A stretch of 64,000 bases of DNA from Mauremys mutica. Its lineage: Eukaryota; Chordata; Testudines; Geoemydidae. The translations under genes were made by a program, and so were the position numbers. Positions 1 through 10,822 of this stretch are shown here, piece after piece. Each line of letters opens with the position of its first letter. Position 1 is the first letter of the stretch. The DNA lies in contig NC_059080.1 in the NCBI RefSeq assembly GCF_020497125.1, positions 47,495,563 to 47,559,562 of the forward strand, in the 5' to 3' direction. The notes beneath the pieces were generated by a model, which was not told the origin of the DNA, searched no databases, and was given only the letters and a program-made list of their open reading frames with translations.

Positions 1-110
1 GAGCCATTCACATGCATCAGGGACAGGATGTGGCTCTCTGTGAGGATCTGTGCATGAGAAGAGAATTGCTCAGGATAACAAACACAGGGTAAGTCTTCTC
101 CACTCTTTAC

Positions 111-212
111 CTTGCAGTGCTGGGGCTGGACTTGTGTCCCACGGCTGATGAACTGTGGTACTGAGAGCTGGCAGTAGACATGGAGATCCTCTCACTTGAA
201 GCTGAGGGAAGC
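111..212 (-). CDS. ZNF185: ZNF185 B-like repeat exon (most 3' in window)
   Basis: 102-bp minus-strand exon, acceptor tctcttgccag, donor gtaaagag. It encodes LPSASSERISMSTASSQYHS then SSAVGHKSSPSTA. It can be aligned to B exons (Y-H-S-x-x-A-x-G-H against Y-E-S-x-R-A-x-G-H) but is the most diverged live copy. Symmetric phase. Exons for the LIM domain would lie beyond the left edge. Confidence 0.68.
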
Positions 213-867
213 CTGGCAAGAGAGGGAAAAGGCTAAAAACACCTGGAACCTGAATTGCAGCAGGTGTCATGTCTGTATGCTAGGAGAGAATGGATAAGCA
301 AGAACACAATGACATTGTTTCAAAGGTGTGGGACAATATTAAGTCCCTCAGTTGCATGAAATAGCATCCTGATTCATATTTTGTCACAGGTAACATAGGC
401 TCATGTCCCTTCCCACACCTGACACACAACATCTTAGGGCATGGCTACACTTGTGAGTTAGAGCGCATTAAAGCAGCCCAGTGTGCTCTAACTCACGACA
501 TGTCCACACTGGAAAGGCACGTAGAGCACTCTGACTCCGCAGCTAGAGCGCTCCTGGTACTCCACCTTGGCAAGTGGAATAATGTTTGATGTGCCCCACT
601 GGAGCACCATGGCTCCAGTGTGGACACCCTGGTCTGTTAATGTGCTCTGATCAGCCTCCAGAAGTGTCCCACAATGCCTGTTCTAGCCACTCTGGTCACC
701 AGTTTGAACTCTACTGCCCTGCCCTCAGGTGATCAACCATCAGACCCACCCTTTAAATTCTCTGGGAATTTTGAAAATCCCCTTCCTGTTTGCTCAGCCA
801 GGTGTGGAGTGCTCTCAGCGAATCTTTCCAGGTGACCATGCCTCCACGTGCCAGGTGATCCCCAGTA

Positions 868-1359
868 TGGAGCAATGGCGATATGCTGGACCTCATCAAT
901 GTTTGGGGGAGGAAGCTGTCCAGTCCCAGCTGTGCTCCAGCTATAGGAATTATGATACCTTCAGGCAGATATCAAGGGACATGATGAAAAGGGGCCATGA
1001 CCGGGATGCTCTGCAGTGCAGGGTTAAAGTGAAGGAGCTGAGGAATGCCTACTGCAAAGCCCGCAAGGCAAACAGCCGCTCCAGTGCTGCCCCCGCGACC
1101 TGCCGTTTTTACAAAGAGCTGGATGCGATACTTGGGGGCGACCCCACCTCCACTCCAAGTACCACCATGGACACTTCAGAGCCCAGTCCAACAAAGCAGG
1201 AGGAGGAGGAGGAACAAAGCGGGAGCGAGGGTGCTGAGGAGGAGGAAGACACCCCGGCATCCCTAGATGCATGCAGCCAGGAGCTGTTCTCAAGCCAGGA
1301 GGAAGGTAGCCAGTCACGGCGGCCGGTGCTTGGGGAAGGACAAACACCAGAGGAGGTTC
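868..1359 (+). pseudogene. Harbinger Myb/SANT-like gene, exon 1 (frameshifted)
   Basis: Starts at ATG 868 and carries the trihelix/MADF-like DNA-binding module of Harbinger accessory proteins: T-F-R-Q-I-S-R-D-M, then Q-C-R-V-K-V-K-E-L-R-N-A-Y, then C-R-F-Y-K-E-L-D-A-I-L, then an acidic tract. In the family a segment like LDLINVWGEE precedes this; here it lies in another frame (from about 882), so one base has been lost near 908-911. The exon ends at a former donor (cagtaagc, about 1360). Such proteins bind element ends and help import the transposase. Confidence 0.75.
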
Positions 1360-2022
1360 CCAGTAAGCGGCTTTTATTTTGGGAAGGAAGTTATTTGGTG
1401 CAGGCTCTTGGGGCGAGGAGGGTTAGGGCTGCATGCATGCCTAGATGCGGAATATGGCGTTGATGTGCTCTCTCACATCGTGGTAATCGGTCTCAGTGAT
1501 CTCTTCAAAGGTCTCAGCGAGAACTTGGGCAATGCGCTGAGCAGGTTTCGTGGGAGAGCCACTGTGGTCCTTGTCCCAGTCAGGCTAACATGTCCACGCC
1601 ACTGTGCCATGAGGGGCGGGGGAACCACTGCTGCACACAGGCAAGCTGTATATGGGCCAGGGCAGAAGCCACATTGTAGTAGAAGACCCTCCCTTGCTTC
1701 CCAGATCACCCTCAGTAGTGAGATATCTTCCAGGATGAACTCCTGTGGAAAATGTGGGGACAGTGTTGAGTATAGGGGCCCCCTGCAGCTGTTGGCTCTC
1801 CCCAAGGCAGAGGACAGTACAGTCATGAAAGAATCAGTCCCCCTTAATCCTGTGCTTACTCACCATTTTGGGACTCCCGGGGGTTATGTGCGCTCGCTTT
1901 GGGATGGGCAAATTGTGCTATTGTGTAGACTGTGCTTGCTCTCCTTAAGTACGGGGGAATCATTGCTCTGTCTGGTGTGAACGATGCTACCTCTGTTAAG
2001 TGTTGCATTTTGCCTTTACAGA

Positions 2023-2560
2023 TGCAACCTTGAGATCTCAGCCGTCTGTGTTATCACCGGCTGACAGGCTGCAAAGAATCAGGAAGAGACCATGTAGAAG
2101 CAAAGAGGACATGCTGCATGAAGTCACAGTCCCTTAAAGAAAATCAAAAAGTGCAGAAGTGGTGGGAGAGTGAAAGGAGGGTCCGCCAGCAGAATGCGGA
2201 TCACCGTCACCAAAGCACGGAGAGGCTGATAAGCATCATGGAGCACCAAGCGGACTCGATCCAGGCGCTCATAGCCATGCAGGCGGAGCACTACGTGCCC
2301 GTCTCCGCCTGCAGCCCTTGTCCCAAAACTCTTTCCCTTGTGCCCCCATGTCACCTCCAACCCACTTTCCCCAACATCCCGGTTCTTATCTCCACTAGCT
2401 GCCTCCAACACCTGTAGCTTCACCACCCAGCCCTGAAAACTATGACCCTTACCCACTGCACTCCACCCCCATCACCATGCAGTATAGCCATCCTGAAGTG
2501 CAGCATTCATTGCACAGCACTCCAAACAGGCTCCATTCCTGCAGACCGAAAGGGAAGACG
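2023..2560 (+). pseudogene. Harbinger Myb-like gene, exon 2 (broken)
   Basis: Follows acceptor tgcctttacag. It reads ATLRSQPSVLSPADRLQRI, then a segment with QNADHRHQSTERLISIM and QADSIQALIAMQAEHY, the coiled-coil tail typical of these accessory proteins. A small deletion near 2118-2130 creates an early stop, and further indels break the Pro-rich end. Confidence 0.7.
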
Positions 2561-2902
2561 GAGCATGCAGTACAAAAAACGTTGAAAGATGGTGCCAATT
2601 GTGGAAGGAAGCAGAGGGATTGCTGGGATGCGAACCGATACATCACGGGGGATTGGGACAGGACCCAGAATGCCCCACGCCCTCTTCCCACAAGCCACAG
2701 CACCAGAATGGGAATAGGTGCTCTGTGGGATAGCTGCCCACAATGCACCACTCCCAATGCCACTGCAAGTGCCACAAATGTGGACATGCCAGTGCACTAG
2801 CAGCTGTCAGTGTGGACAGACTGCAGCACTTTCCCTACTGCGCTCTACGAAGGCTGGTTTAACTGAAAGTGCTCTACATTTGCAAATATAGCCATGCCCT
2901 TA

Positions 2903-3870
2903 GAGAGAGGAGTAGCTTCTAAGCGGATTAATCCTGGGGCAGTACAGAGAAGGGAGGGTCAACTAAGAACTTCAAAAGACCAAAGGTCATACAGAATCAC
3001 GTAGCTATCTCTGAGATGGGAGAGCCATGGCCAAGTGGACAACCAGCACACAACACTGTACAACAGGAGAGGGAGGGGAACTACCTGGCCAGGTCCTCGG
3101 CCCAAACTTTTAGCCTTAGAAAAAGAATGCAGTGGGACTATAAGTGCCCATAGAGAGTAGAGTGGACCATGGTTGTTAAGACGTTACCAGAAATAGCCAT
3201 GCCTAGCAACCTGTATGAAACATAACTAATCTATCTTAGAAGGCTAAAGGGCAGAGTTGATCCTGCCTAGAGTCAAACCTTGTGGCTCTAGGGTATCTAG
3301 GAATTCCATGCCTGATGTTCATACCTATATGAAGTCCCTTCTGGGTGTAAACTACAGATCCAATACTCACAGCCTGCAGGGCATGCACCCTACAGAGTGT
3401 CATGCTGTGCTTGTATAGGTTTAAATGCTGTGAAGTACCGTAGAAAAATCCACACAATGAATGAACTGCCACCTTCAACAGGCCAGTGGCAATTCTGGAG
3501 CCAATTTGACTGATCGTTGGCTTTCTGGAGATAGTGTACTTTGGGATTTGCACTGCGTATGGAAAGTCCATAAATGGAATGGCAAAGAATCTCCATCAAG
3601 CATCGTGTAGATGAGGACATATCACAGCCCCATCCTGTGTAGCATCTGCCCGGAACAATTAATCCAGATTAAAGATAGTCCTGTGCATCCCAGTGGGCAC
3701 AAGTGGTTCTTGTAATTGCAATCATTTTCCAGAGAGTGAGCGATCACATCACCTTCATGACATCTCTCTGCCTTGAACTGGAGGTTAAAAATCTCAACTC
3801 TGCTTCTTCCCATCCCAAAGCAGCTGATTGCAGGCTTTTCACATGGCCATCACCAGCCCCATCCCTTTAC
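2903..3870 (-). other. ZNF185 intron, no recognised element
   Basis: About 970 bp of unique-looking sequence of moderate GC. I see no exon with valid signals, no repeat family I know and no tandem structure. Confidence 0.5.
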
Positions 3871-3948
3871 CTTCTGGTGTTATACAATGTAAAATGGCAT
3901 GCTGTGACTTCCTTGTGACATAGTTACAATGTTGTCTCTAGAATGGGA
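3871..3948 (-). pseudogene. A-type ZNF185 exon, decayed
   Basis: Acceptor-like cctactcccag followed by SHSRDNIVTMSQGSHSMP, similar to the A exon at 21691 (SSHSTKSNVT). It is 78 bp, shorter than the 87-105 bp of live copies. The splice-implied frame is shifted by one and meets TAA, so the exon cannot be read in the gene's phase, although the donor (gtaaaggg) survives. Confidence 0.5.
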
Positions 3949-4740
3949 CTGGGAGTAGTGGCTGTTTGTGACAGGGTGTACCTGCCCTGTATTGGCCTGC
4001 AGAGATTAACTGCACCGAGGAGGCCACACCCCTCTGCCTCAGCAGGCTGCTGAAGGGGAAGGACACAGATTGCAGGCTCTCTCTCTGGAGCTGCTATTTG
4101 CCCCGACCACAGAGCCAAGGCGCACCGTGCCCCAGATGGATTCCAGGCTGCCTGCAGAATCCAGAGAAGGGACTGAGCCATCTGCAGCTGCACTGGCTGA
4201 GAACCCCAGAGACCCAGGGGAACTGTAGACCAACACTGAGGAAGACAGGATAGGAAACAGCTCAGGAGACTTAGACATTGCTCTGGTTGGAGAACCAGGG
4301 AACAGGTCAGCATGTTTCGGGGGGATCCCCGCTGACTCAGTGAAAAGCACACTCGCCACTGCCAGGGCCCTGGGTTGGGACTCGAAGCAGGGAGGGCCCG
4401 AGTCCCCCTATCCCGAGCGCCACACACCCCTAGATGGCACCCCACTTCTGCAACAGGCCAATAGGCCAACACAGCCCCACGGAGGTGGGCAGCTTTATTG
4501 CCTCCTGCCAATAGGTCATGCAATCCACAGAGGTGGGCTACTCTATTGACTCCAGCCATTGGGCCACACAGCCCCATGAGGAAGGGTACCTTTATTGACT
4601 TCGGCCACTAGGATGTACTACCTCGTGTTATAGTCAGGGTCACCAGCATAGGACCTAACCTGCTGCGGTACATCCTTTCCCTTTCTTTGGACCAGAAGGG
4701 ACCTAACACCCCATGACAGGGTGTACCTACACCGTTATAA
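3949..4740. repeat. Unclassified interspersed repeat bounded by gacagggtgtacct
   Basis: The motif gacagggtgtacct occurs in direct orientation near both ends (about 3970 and 4718), suggesting a retroelement-like or LTR-derived unit of about 750 bp. I cannot assign a family. It contains the tandem array at 4458-4604. Confidence 0.35.
4458..4604 (+). repeat. Three tandem ~49-bp units
   Basis: Units start at 4458, 4508 and 4556 with ccaatagg/ccattggg and each contains a ctttattg or ctctattg block before the next unit. Lengths are 50, 48 and 49 bp; a fourth unit starts at 4605 (ccactagg) and degrades. Confidence 0.75.
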
Positions 4741-5020
4741 AGAATCAATACAGCCTCAGAGAATGAATATTAATGTGTGATGAAGAATCCACAAACATTC
4801 TGAATACTCATTATACTTCCTCATCCCCATGCCCCCAAAACTGAAATTGAAATCCCAAAAACACACTGATTTAAAACACAATCCAGCTAACGGCAATGCC
4901 CATGATTGCTGCCAGGGGTTCAATAGGAACAGGCCCACTATGCTCAAGGTATTGAATGAACCAAATGATAGCACACTATTTGGCCTCGCAAATAAGGGTT
5001 TCATCCTGCTGGCTCCTTAC

Positions 5021-5119
5021 CTTCCCATATTGGTGTCGAATTCATTGTGCCCTCTGGCTCTAGGACTCTCGTATCTGGTGTCCCTGGGGCTGCTTCTCCC
5101 TTCATGACCTGGGACAATT
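5021..5119 (-). CDS. ZNF185: ZNF185 B-type repeat exon
   Basis: 99-bp minus-strand exon, acceptor cttccttaacag, donor gtaaggag. It encodes IVPGHEGRSSPRDTRYES then PRARGHNEFDTNMG. Same length and core as the 23568 exon. The adjacent A copies on both sides (7972 and 3871) are dead, so this B exon would splice to other copies; symmetric phase allows that. Confidence 0.78.
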
Positions 5120-5650
5120 CTGTTAAGGAAGCAAGAAAGCCCCATAACAGCTCCAGGACATAACATGTAGCAATTCAGGAATCAGTCAATTCCAAATATT
5201 TTGGCTCAATGGAGATATTTTAATGTAGCTCCCTTTCTGCCCTTCCCTGCTTCACACACCCAAGTTCTGCAATGCAGCAAATCATTTGAGGTCCAAAGGT
5301 CATGTAACCAGTTCCTGCAAGCTAACACATTAGAGCTAACACTAATGCTTGATTACTAAGTTGAGGCATCTCTTGCATAGCTGCCTGGAAATTGACCTGT
5401 CTTGAACGCCGCTGGATCTCCTGGGGCTCACAACAAACATCACTGCACCACCTGCAATTCCCAACCGCTGACTTGGGGGGTGACGAGCTGACTCTGGGCT
5501 TGGCAACCTATGCGTGTCAAGCAGTCCATGTATTGACAGAGTATGTATTTCTCCAGCATAGATCTGATCAAGGGAACAGCTTTAAACTGCAAGAAAAACT
5601 TTATTTTTCAGACAACACAACATTCCATAGCTCTATTTCTTACCCTGCTG
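5120..5650 (-). other. ZNF185 intron, nothing recognised
   Basis: About 530 bp between the B exon and a MIR. No exon, RNA gene or known repeat seen. Confidence 0.45.
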
Positions 5651-6870
5651 CTTTGGGACACAGACTGTGTCTGTTTTTGTACAGCACCTATATTAATAAC
5701 AGCACCACCTAGTTCTTACATAACACTTCCCTCCAGTAGATTTAAAAGCACTTGACAAAGGAGATCAGTATCATGTCCATTTTACAGATGTGGAAACTGA
5801 GGCACAGAGTCAGGGCCGGCTCTGGCTTTTTTGCCGCCTCAAGCAAAAAAAAAAACAAAAAACCTGCGCGGGGGCCAGAGCAGCAAAGGTGGGGGAGAAC
5901 AAACCTGCCGCTCTGCCGGAGCAGGGAAGGGGCGAGGGGGAACAAACCTGCTGGCTGGAGCAGCGAAGGGCGGGGGGGGGATGAAACCTGCCCGCCGGTT
6001 GGAGTGATGGGGGGGAGAGGGAGAGGAGGGAGGGGAAGGGCAGGGGGAGGCGTGAAACAAACCTGCCGGCCGGAGCAGCAAAAGGGGTGGGGGCGTGAAA
6101 CAAACCGCCCGGCCGGCCGGAGCGGCGAAGGGAGGGCGCGAAACAAACTGGCCAGCTGGAGCAGCTAAGGGGGGGCGTGAAACCTGCTGGTCGGTCGGAG
6201 CGACGGAGGGTGTGGGGGGGCGCGCATGAAACAAACTACCCAGCCGGCCGGAGCAGTGAAGGGAAGAAAAAACAAAAAAGAAAAAAGAAAAAAAAATACC
6301 TGCAGGGTGGTGGGTGCAGGGGGACTCCCAGCCCTGCAGACCCCGGGCAGCGGAGTGCGCGCCCTGGCTAGCGGGGCGGGAGGGAAGACAGAAGCGGGGC
6401 GGCCAGGGCTTCCTTAAGGGGGCACTCGCCATGCGGCCCCTCCCGCCACGCCGCCTGCTGGGAGGGCTCCGCGCCACTCCAGTGGGCGGGCAGGGAGGGA
6501 TGCAGGCTGCTGTGCCGGGCTTGCTGCAGACCTGGCACCACTCCCAGCAGCTCCCCTCCTCCGTGCTGCCGCCCCCTACAGGGCAGCAGGAGCAGCAAAC
6601 CAAAAAGAAAAAACCTGCAGGGGTGGCGGAAGGGCAAAAAAAATAAAATAAAATAAAAGGATTGGGCGGAGTGCCACCCCTTGGAATCTGCCGCCCCAAG
6701 CACCAGCTTGCTCGGCTGGTGCCTGGAGCCGGCCCTGCACAGAGTGGTGGGCTGACTTCCAAGCTCACCCAGCAGACCAGCAGCTGAGCCAGAAATAGAA
6801 ACCCAGGTCTCCGAAGTCCCAGTTCAGTGCTCTAGGCACTAGGCCGCACTGCCTCCTAGGCACCCTGATC
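5650..6870 (+). repeat. MIR-like SINE split by a hAT element
   Basis: The left piece contains ttttacagatgtggaaactg and aggcacagag. The right piece (from 6738) contains acccaggtctccgaagtccc and ctaggcactaggccgcac. Together they read as one MIR/core-SINE with the hAT element 5811-6737 inserted in its centre. Confidence 0.7.
5811..6737. mobile_element. Non-autonomous hAT element with 8-bp TSD
   Basis: Ends CAGGGCCGGCTC and GAGCCGGCCCTG are perfect inverted repeats. Flanks at 5803-5810 and 6738-6745 are both cacagagt, an exact 8-bp duplication typical of hAT. The interior is GC- and purine-rich, with several repeats of a unit like acaaacctgccggccggagcagcgaagg, and encodes nothing. 927 bp. Confidence 0.9.
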
Positions 6871-7180
6871 CTGATTGGGTCCTCTTGCTATAACTTGGTA
6901 TTTAATTCTAACTATTAAATTATGATAAAAAGTTAATGGTGAATTAAAGAGTGAAGGAAGGTGAGACTAAGGCCGTAGAGAAATGAATAGCTCTCTGGCC
7001 TATACATGTGATGCCCTTGCTCTGTGCACTGTGACATATTCCCTCTGAGTCCCAGTGGTGTAAAGCAGATCAGCAATGCAGCACTGCTCTAAAACACAGC
7101 AAACTGACCTCCTGGCATTGCACTCTGCCAGAGTGGTGAGGAGAGACCCACAATCTGGGGATCTCTCACACATTTTGTTG
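6871..7180 (-). other. ZNF185 intron, nothing recognised
   Basis: About 310 bp, AT-rich at the start; no signals seen. Confidence 0.4.
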
Positions 7181-7510
7181 TTGGTATTTATTTATTTATT
7201 TATAATACAAAAATGCCTATGGGCTACAGCTAAAACCAGGACCCCATTGTGCTAGACTCTGCGCAATCATAGCAAGAGACAGTATTGCCCCTAAAGAGTT
7301 TATAGTCCAAAGATACAAGACAGACACGGGTGGGAGAAATGAAGTATTATTGTGCCCATTTTATAGATCAGGACCTGAGGCACAGAGAGAGGAGATGATT
7401 TGCCCAAGGACACAGAAACATAATGAGATAAAGCCATGAATCATAGGGCTAGAAGGGATCACAAGGGTCATCTAGTCTAACCCTCTGCCAAGATGAAAGA
7501 AAGGTCAGGC
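7180..7510. repeat. Old interspersed repeats (SINE/MIR-like plus CR1 3' fragment)
   Basis: Contains ggaccccattgtgctagac, tgcccattttatagatcagg and aggcacagagagaggagatg, standard amniote MIR-type wording, after a short (TTTA)n run. From about 7440, gggctagaagggatcacaag looks like an antisense CR1 3' end. Confidence 0.5.
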
Positions 7511-7971
7511 TGGCCACCTAGGTGCAGAACCACACTCTCTCTTCTTTTGCTGAGGAGCTGGAGATCAGAGACTGTTGTTGGCTAAGGGCACAGCTACACT
7601 CCCAGAAAACACCCCAGCACTACAGACTAGGGCATACCAGAGCTGGGATTGAACCAGGAACCTTTAAACTTTCAGTTTAATGCTCATCCAACAGAGCTAC
7701 TTCAGCAACTAAATAAGCCCACATCTTCCAAGTCCCAGTCCAATGTCTGACCCTTGCTGCATTCTGTGATATCTGGTAACACTACTCCATGTTACTGCCA
7801 CCAATCGGTACAAAACAGGCTCCTGTAGCCTGTTCTCTGATTACAGACTACAGTCTACATGATTCCTGGGCCTGGGCATAAGACTTCACTTTGCTTTCAG
7901 ACCCCCTAGCCACACAGCAGCTTACTCTAAGTATCTCCAAGTTCTTTCCGTGACCATTCTCAACTCCCTAT
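7511..7971 (-). other. ZNF185 intron, nothing firmly recognised
   Basis: About 460 bp. A faint SINE-like phrase (gctgggattgaaccaggaac) is present near 7640 but too decayed to name. Confidence 0.35.
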
Positions 7972-8127
7972 CTTCTGGTGTTGTATACTTAGTTGTCCAG
8001 ATATGATGGGATCCTCTGACTGAGTTCTGACATGCTGGTGTTGTATCATTGGTGGTTCAGATATGAAGGCATCACATGACAGGTCTCTATCATGCTGAAA
8101 GTACTCTGTCTAGAGTGGGAGTTGGAC
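7972..8127 (-). pseudogene. A-type ZNF185 exon with internal 60-bp duplication, dead
   Basis: 156-bp segment homologous to A exons, starting SNSHSRQSTFSM. Its 3' part is present twice (repeat starts at 7975 and 8035, period 60 bp), each with a P-S-Y-L core. Without the duplication it would be 96 bp, exactly the size of intact A exons. It is dead: one in-frame stop in each duplicate (TGA, TAA), the donor GT has become AT, and the acceptor AG is displaced. Confidence 0.6.
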
Positions 8128-8546
8128 TTGTTAAATATTAGAGTCACTGCAGCCTGTAAAGTCCCTCAGAGAATGAATTTATTTGCTATGCTTAACTTTG
8201 CAACAGTTAACCCATAGAGTCATAGTCTACATTTACTCCCACAATCCTAGAGCTGAACTTCCCAACATAGTACATGGATGCAAAATTCAGTAGTGCTATT
8301 AGTGATGTTCTGATTAACCTGGTGCCAAGGAATTAAACACAATCAAGCACATTCAGAGAGTAAAATCCTTGCTCTCTTTTCATTATTAATAGATGTATAC
8401 AATCATACAGAGGGAGTTTTGCCATTGACACTAGTGGAGTCAGGATTTCATCAAGGGAATGTATCAATTCATGGAAACAACAGGGGATGAGGAGCCAAGA
8501 TCCATGCAAAACAACAAGCAAGGCATTGATCTCACTGACTCCTTAC
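8128..8546 (-). other. ZNF185 intron, nothing recognised
   Basis: About 420 bp between the dead A exon and the split B exon; no repeat or exon seen. Confidence 0.4.
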
Positions 8547-8608
8547 TTTTCTGAGTTCAGGTCAGGCTCCTTGTGCCTCCTGGCTTGAGGACTCTCCTGA
8601 CTCATCTC
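8547..8608 (-). pseudogene. B-type ZNF185 exon, 3' half, split by CR1
   Basis: In frame it reads SQESPQARRHKEPDLNSE and ends at the usual donor gtaaggag, matching HKEPELN of the 23568 exon. If a few bases near GACAT/GAGAT are counted once as target duplication, the two halves sum to 102 bp and restore symmetric phase, so the exon was probably intact before the CR1 arrived. Confidence 0.72.
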
Positions 8609-10822
8609 ATGGTCGAGTTAAGGATCCTGACACAAGGAAGAAAGGAGAGCAGTAGAACAGAGACCCTGGACTTCAGAAAAGCAGACTTCGACTCCCTCAG
8701 GGAACTGATGGGCAAGGTTCCCTGGGAGAATAACATGACGGGGAAAGGAGTCGAGGAAAGCTGGCTGTATTTTAAAGAAACCTTATTGAGGTTGCAGGAA
8801 CAAACCATCCCGATGTGTAGGAAGAAAAGTAAATATGGCGACCAGCTTGGCTTAACAGTGAAATCCTTGCTCGTCTTAAACACAAAAAAACAGCTTACAA
8901 GAAGTGGAAGATTGGACAAATAACCCGGAAGGAGTATAAAAGTATTGCTCAGGCATGCAGGTGTGAAATTAGGAAGTCCAAATCACACTTGGAGTTGCAG
9001 CTAGCCGGAGATGTTAGGAGTAACAAAAAGGGTTTCTTTAGGTATGTTAGCAACAGGAAGAAAGTCAAGGAAAGTGTGGGCCCCTTGCTGAATGAGGGAG
9101 GGAACCTAGTGACAGAGGATGTGGAGAAAGCTAGTGTACTCAATGCTTTTTTTGCCTCTGTCTTCACAGACAAGGTCAGCTCCCAGACAGCTGCACTCTG
9201 CCGCACGGTATGGGGAGGAGGTGACTAGCTCTCTGTGGAGAAAGAAGTAGTTTGGGACTATTTAGGAAAGCTGGACGAGCACAAGTCCATGGGGCCGGAT
9301 GTGCTGCATCCGAGGGTGCTAAAGGAGTTGGCCGATGAGATTGCAGAGCCATTGGCCATTATCTTTGAAAAATCATGGCGATCGGGGGAGGTCCCGGACG
9401 ACTGGAAAAAAGCTAATGTAGTGCCCATCTTTAAAAAAGGGAAGAAGGAAGATCCAGGGAACTACAGGCCAGTCAGTCTCACCTCAGTCCCTGGAAAAAT
9501 CATGGAACAGGTCCTCAAGGAATCAATCCTGAACCACTTAAAGGAGGGGAAAGTGATCAGGAACAGTCAGCATGGATTCACCAAGGGCAAGTCATGCCTG
9601 ACTAACCTAATTGCCTTCTATGATGAGATAACCGGCTCTGTGGATGAGGGGAAAGCAGTGGATGTGCTATTTCTGTACTTTAGCAAAGCTTTTGATACAG
9701 TCTCCCACAGTATTCTTGCCAGCAAGTTAAAGAAGTCTGGGCTGGATGAATGGACGGTAAGGTGGATAGAAAACTGGCTAGATGGTCGGGCTCAACGGGT
9801 AGTGATCAATGGTTCCATGTCTAGTTGGCAGCTGGTATCAAGTGGAGTGCCCCAAGGGTCGGTGCTGGGGCCGGTTTTATTCAATATCTTCATTAATGAT
9901 CTGGAGGATGGTGTGGACTGCACCCTTAGCAAGTTTGCAGATGACACTAAACTGGGAGGAGTGGTTGATACGCTGGAGGGTAGGGACAGGATACAGAGGG
10001 ACCTAGACAAATTAGAGGATTGAACCAAAAGAAATATGATGAGGTTCAACAAGGACAAGTGCAGAGTCCTGCACTTAGGACGGAAGAATCCCATGCACTG
10101 CTACAGACTAGGGACCGAATGGCTGGGCAGCAGTTCTGCAGAAAAGGACCTAGGGGTTACGGTGGATGAAAAGCTGAATATGAGTCAACAGTGTGCCCTT
10201 GTTGCCAAGAAGGCTAATGGCATTTTGGGTTGTATAAGTAGGGGCATTTCCAGCAGATCGAGGGATGTGATCATTCCCCTCTACTCAGCACTGGTGAGGC
10301 CTCATTTGGAGTACTGTGTCCAGTTTTGGGCCCCACACTACAAGAAGCATGTGGATAAATTGGAGAGAGTCCAGCAGAGGGCAACAAAAATGATTAGGGG
10401 GCTGGAGCACATGACTTATGAGGAGAGGCTGAGGGAACTGGGATTGTTTAGTCTGCAGAAGAGAAGAATGAGGGGGGATTTGATAGCTGCTTTCAACTAC
10501 CTGAAAGGGGGTTCCAAAGAGGATGGATCTAGACTGTTCTCAGTGGTAGAAGATGACAGAACAAGGAGTAATGGTCTCAAGTTGCAGAGGGGGAGGTTTA
10601 GGTTGGACATTAGGAAAAACTTTTTCACTAGTAGGGTGGTGAAGAACTGGAATGGGTTACCTAGGGAGGTAGTGGAATCTCCTTCCTTAGAGGTTTTTAA
10701 GGTCAGGCTTGACAAAGGCCTGGCTGGGATGATTTAGTTGGGTTTGGTCCTGCTTTGAGCAGGGGGTTGGACTAGATGACCTCCTGAGGTCCCTTCCAAC
10801 CCTGAGATTCTATGATTCTATG
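8609..10822 (+). mobile_element. CR1 LINE, 5'-truncated, inserted in a ZNF185 exon
   Basis: Covers the end of the endonuclease linker and the whole reverse transcriptase of CR1 ORF2, ending with the 3' hallmark attctatgattctatg. The long open block 9235-10023 carries the RT finger/palm motifs, including [11 protein letters not shown] and the catalytic FADD (residues 234-237 of that block). The ORF is interrupted by stops near 8923, 9226 and 10021 (TGG to TGA). It has no endonuclease core and no ORF1, so it arrived truncated. Confidence 0.9.
9235..10737 (+). pseudogene. CR1 ORF2 reverse transcriptase remnant
   Basis: Reverse transcriptase that would copy CR1 RNA at the target site. From 9235 to 10023 it is open and contains [45 protein letters not shown] and [12 protein letters not shown] single TGA at about 10021, where related copies have TGG, separates the RT core from the C-terminal block (10036-10737), which contains [20 protein letters not shown] and ends near KGLAGMI. 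Otherwise well preserved, so a fairly young copy. Confidence 0.88.

Larger units (their letters stand above)
437..2899 (+). mobile_element. PIF/Harbinger element without transposase
   Basis: Ends are GGGCATGGCTACACTTG and, inverted, GGGCATGGCTATATTTG, flanked by TTA at 434-436 and 2900-2902. A 3-bp TTA/TAA duplication is the hallmark of PIF/Harbinger. The interior carries the Myb-like accessory gene but no DDE transposase, so movement would need enzyme from another copy. Total 2,463 bp. Confidence 0.85.

Noticed and set aside
1267..1980. 237-codon plus-strand open frame overlapping the Harbinger gene
   Set aside because: It is an alternative frame across the exon 1 end and the intron of the Myb-like gene; no known motif.
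5839..6768. 309-codon minus-strand open frame
   Set aside because: Lies inside the GC-rich hAT element 5811-6737 and overruns its end; Pro-rich translation of simple repeats.
9235..10737. Host reverse-transcriptase gene
   Set aside because: Sequence, truncated start and the ATTCTATG tail show a CR1 LINE copy.
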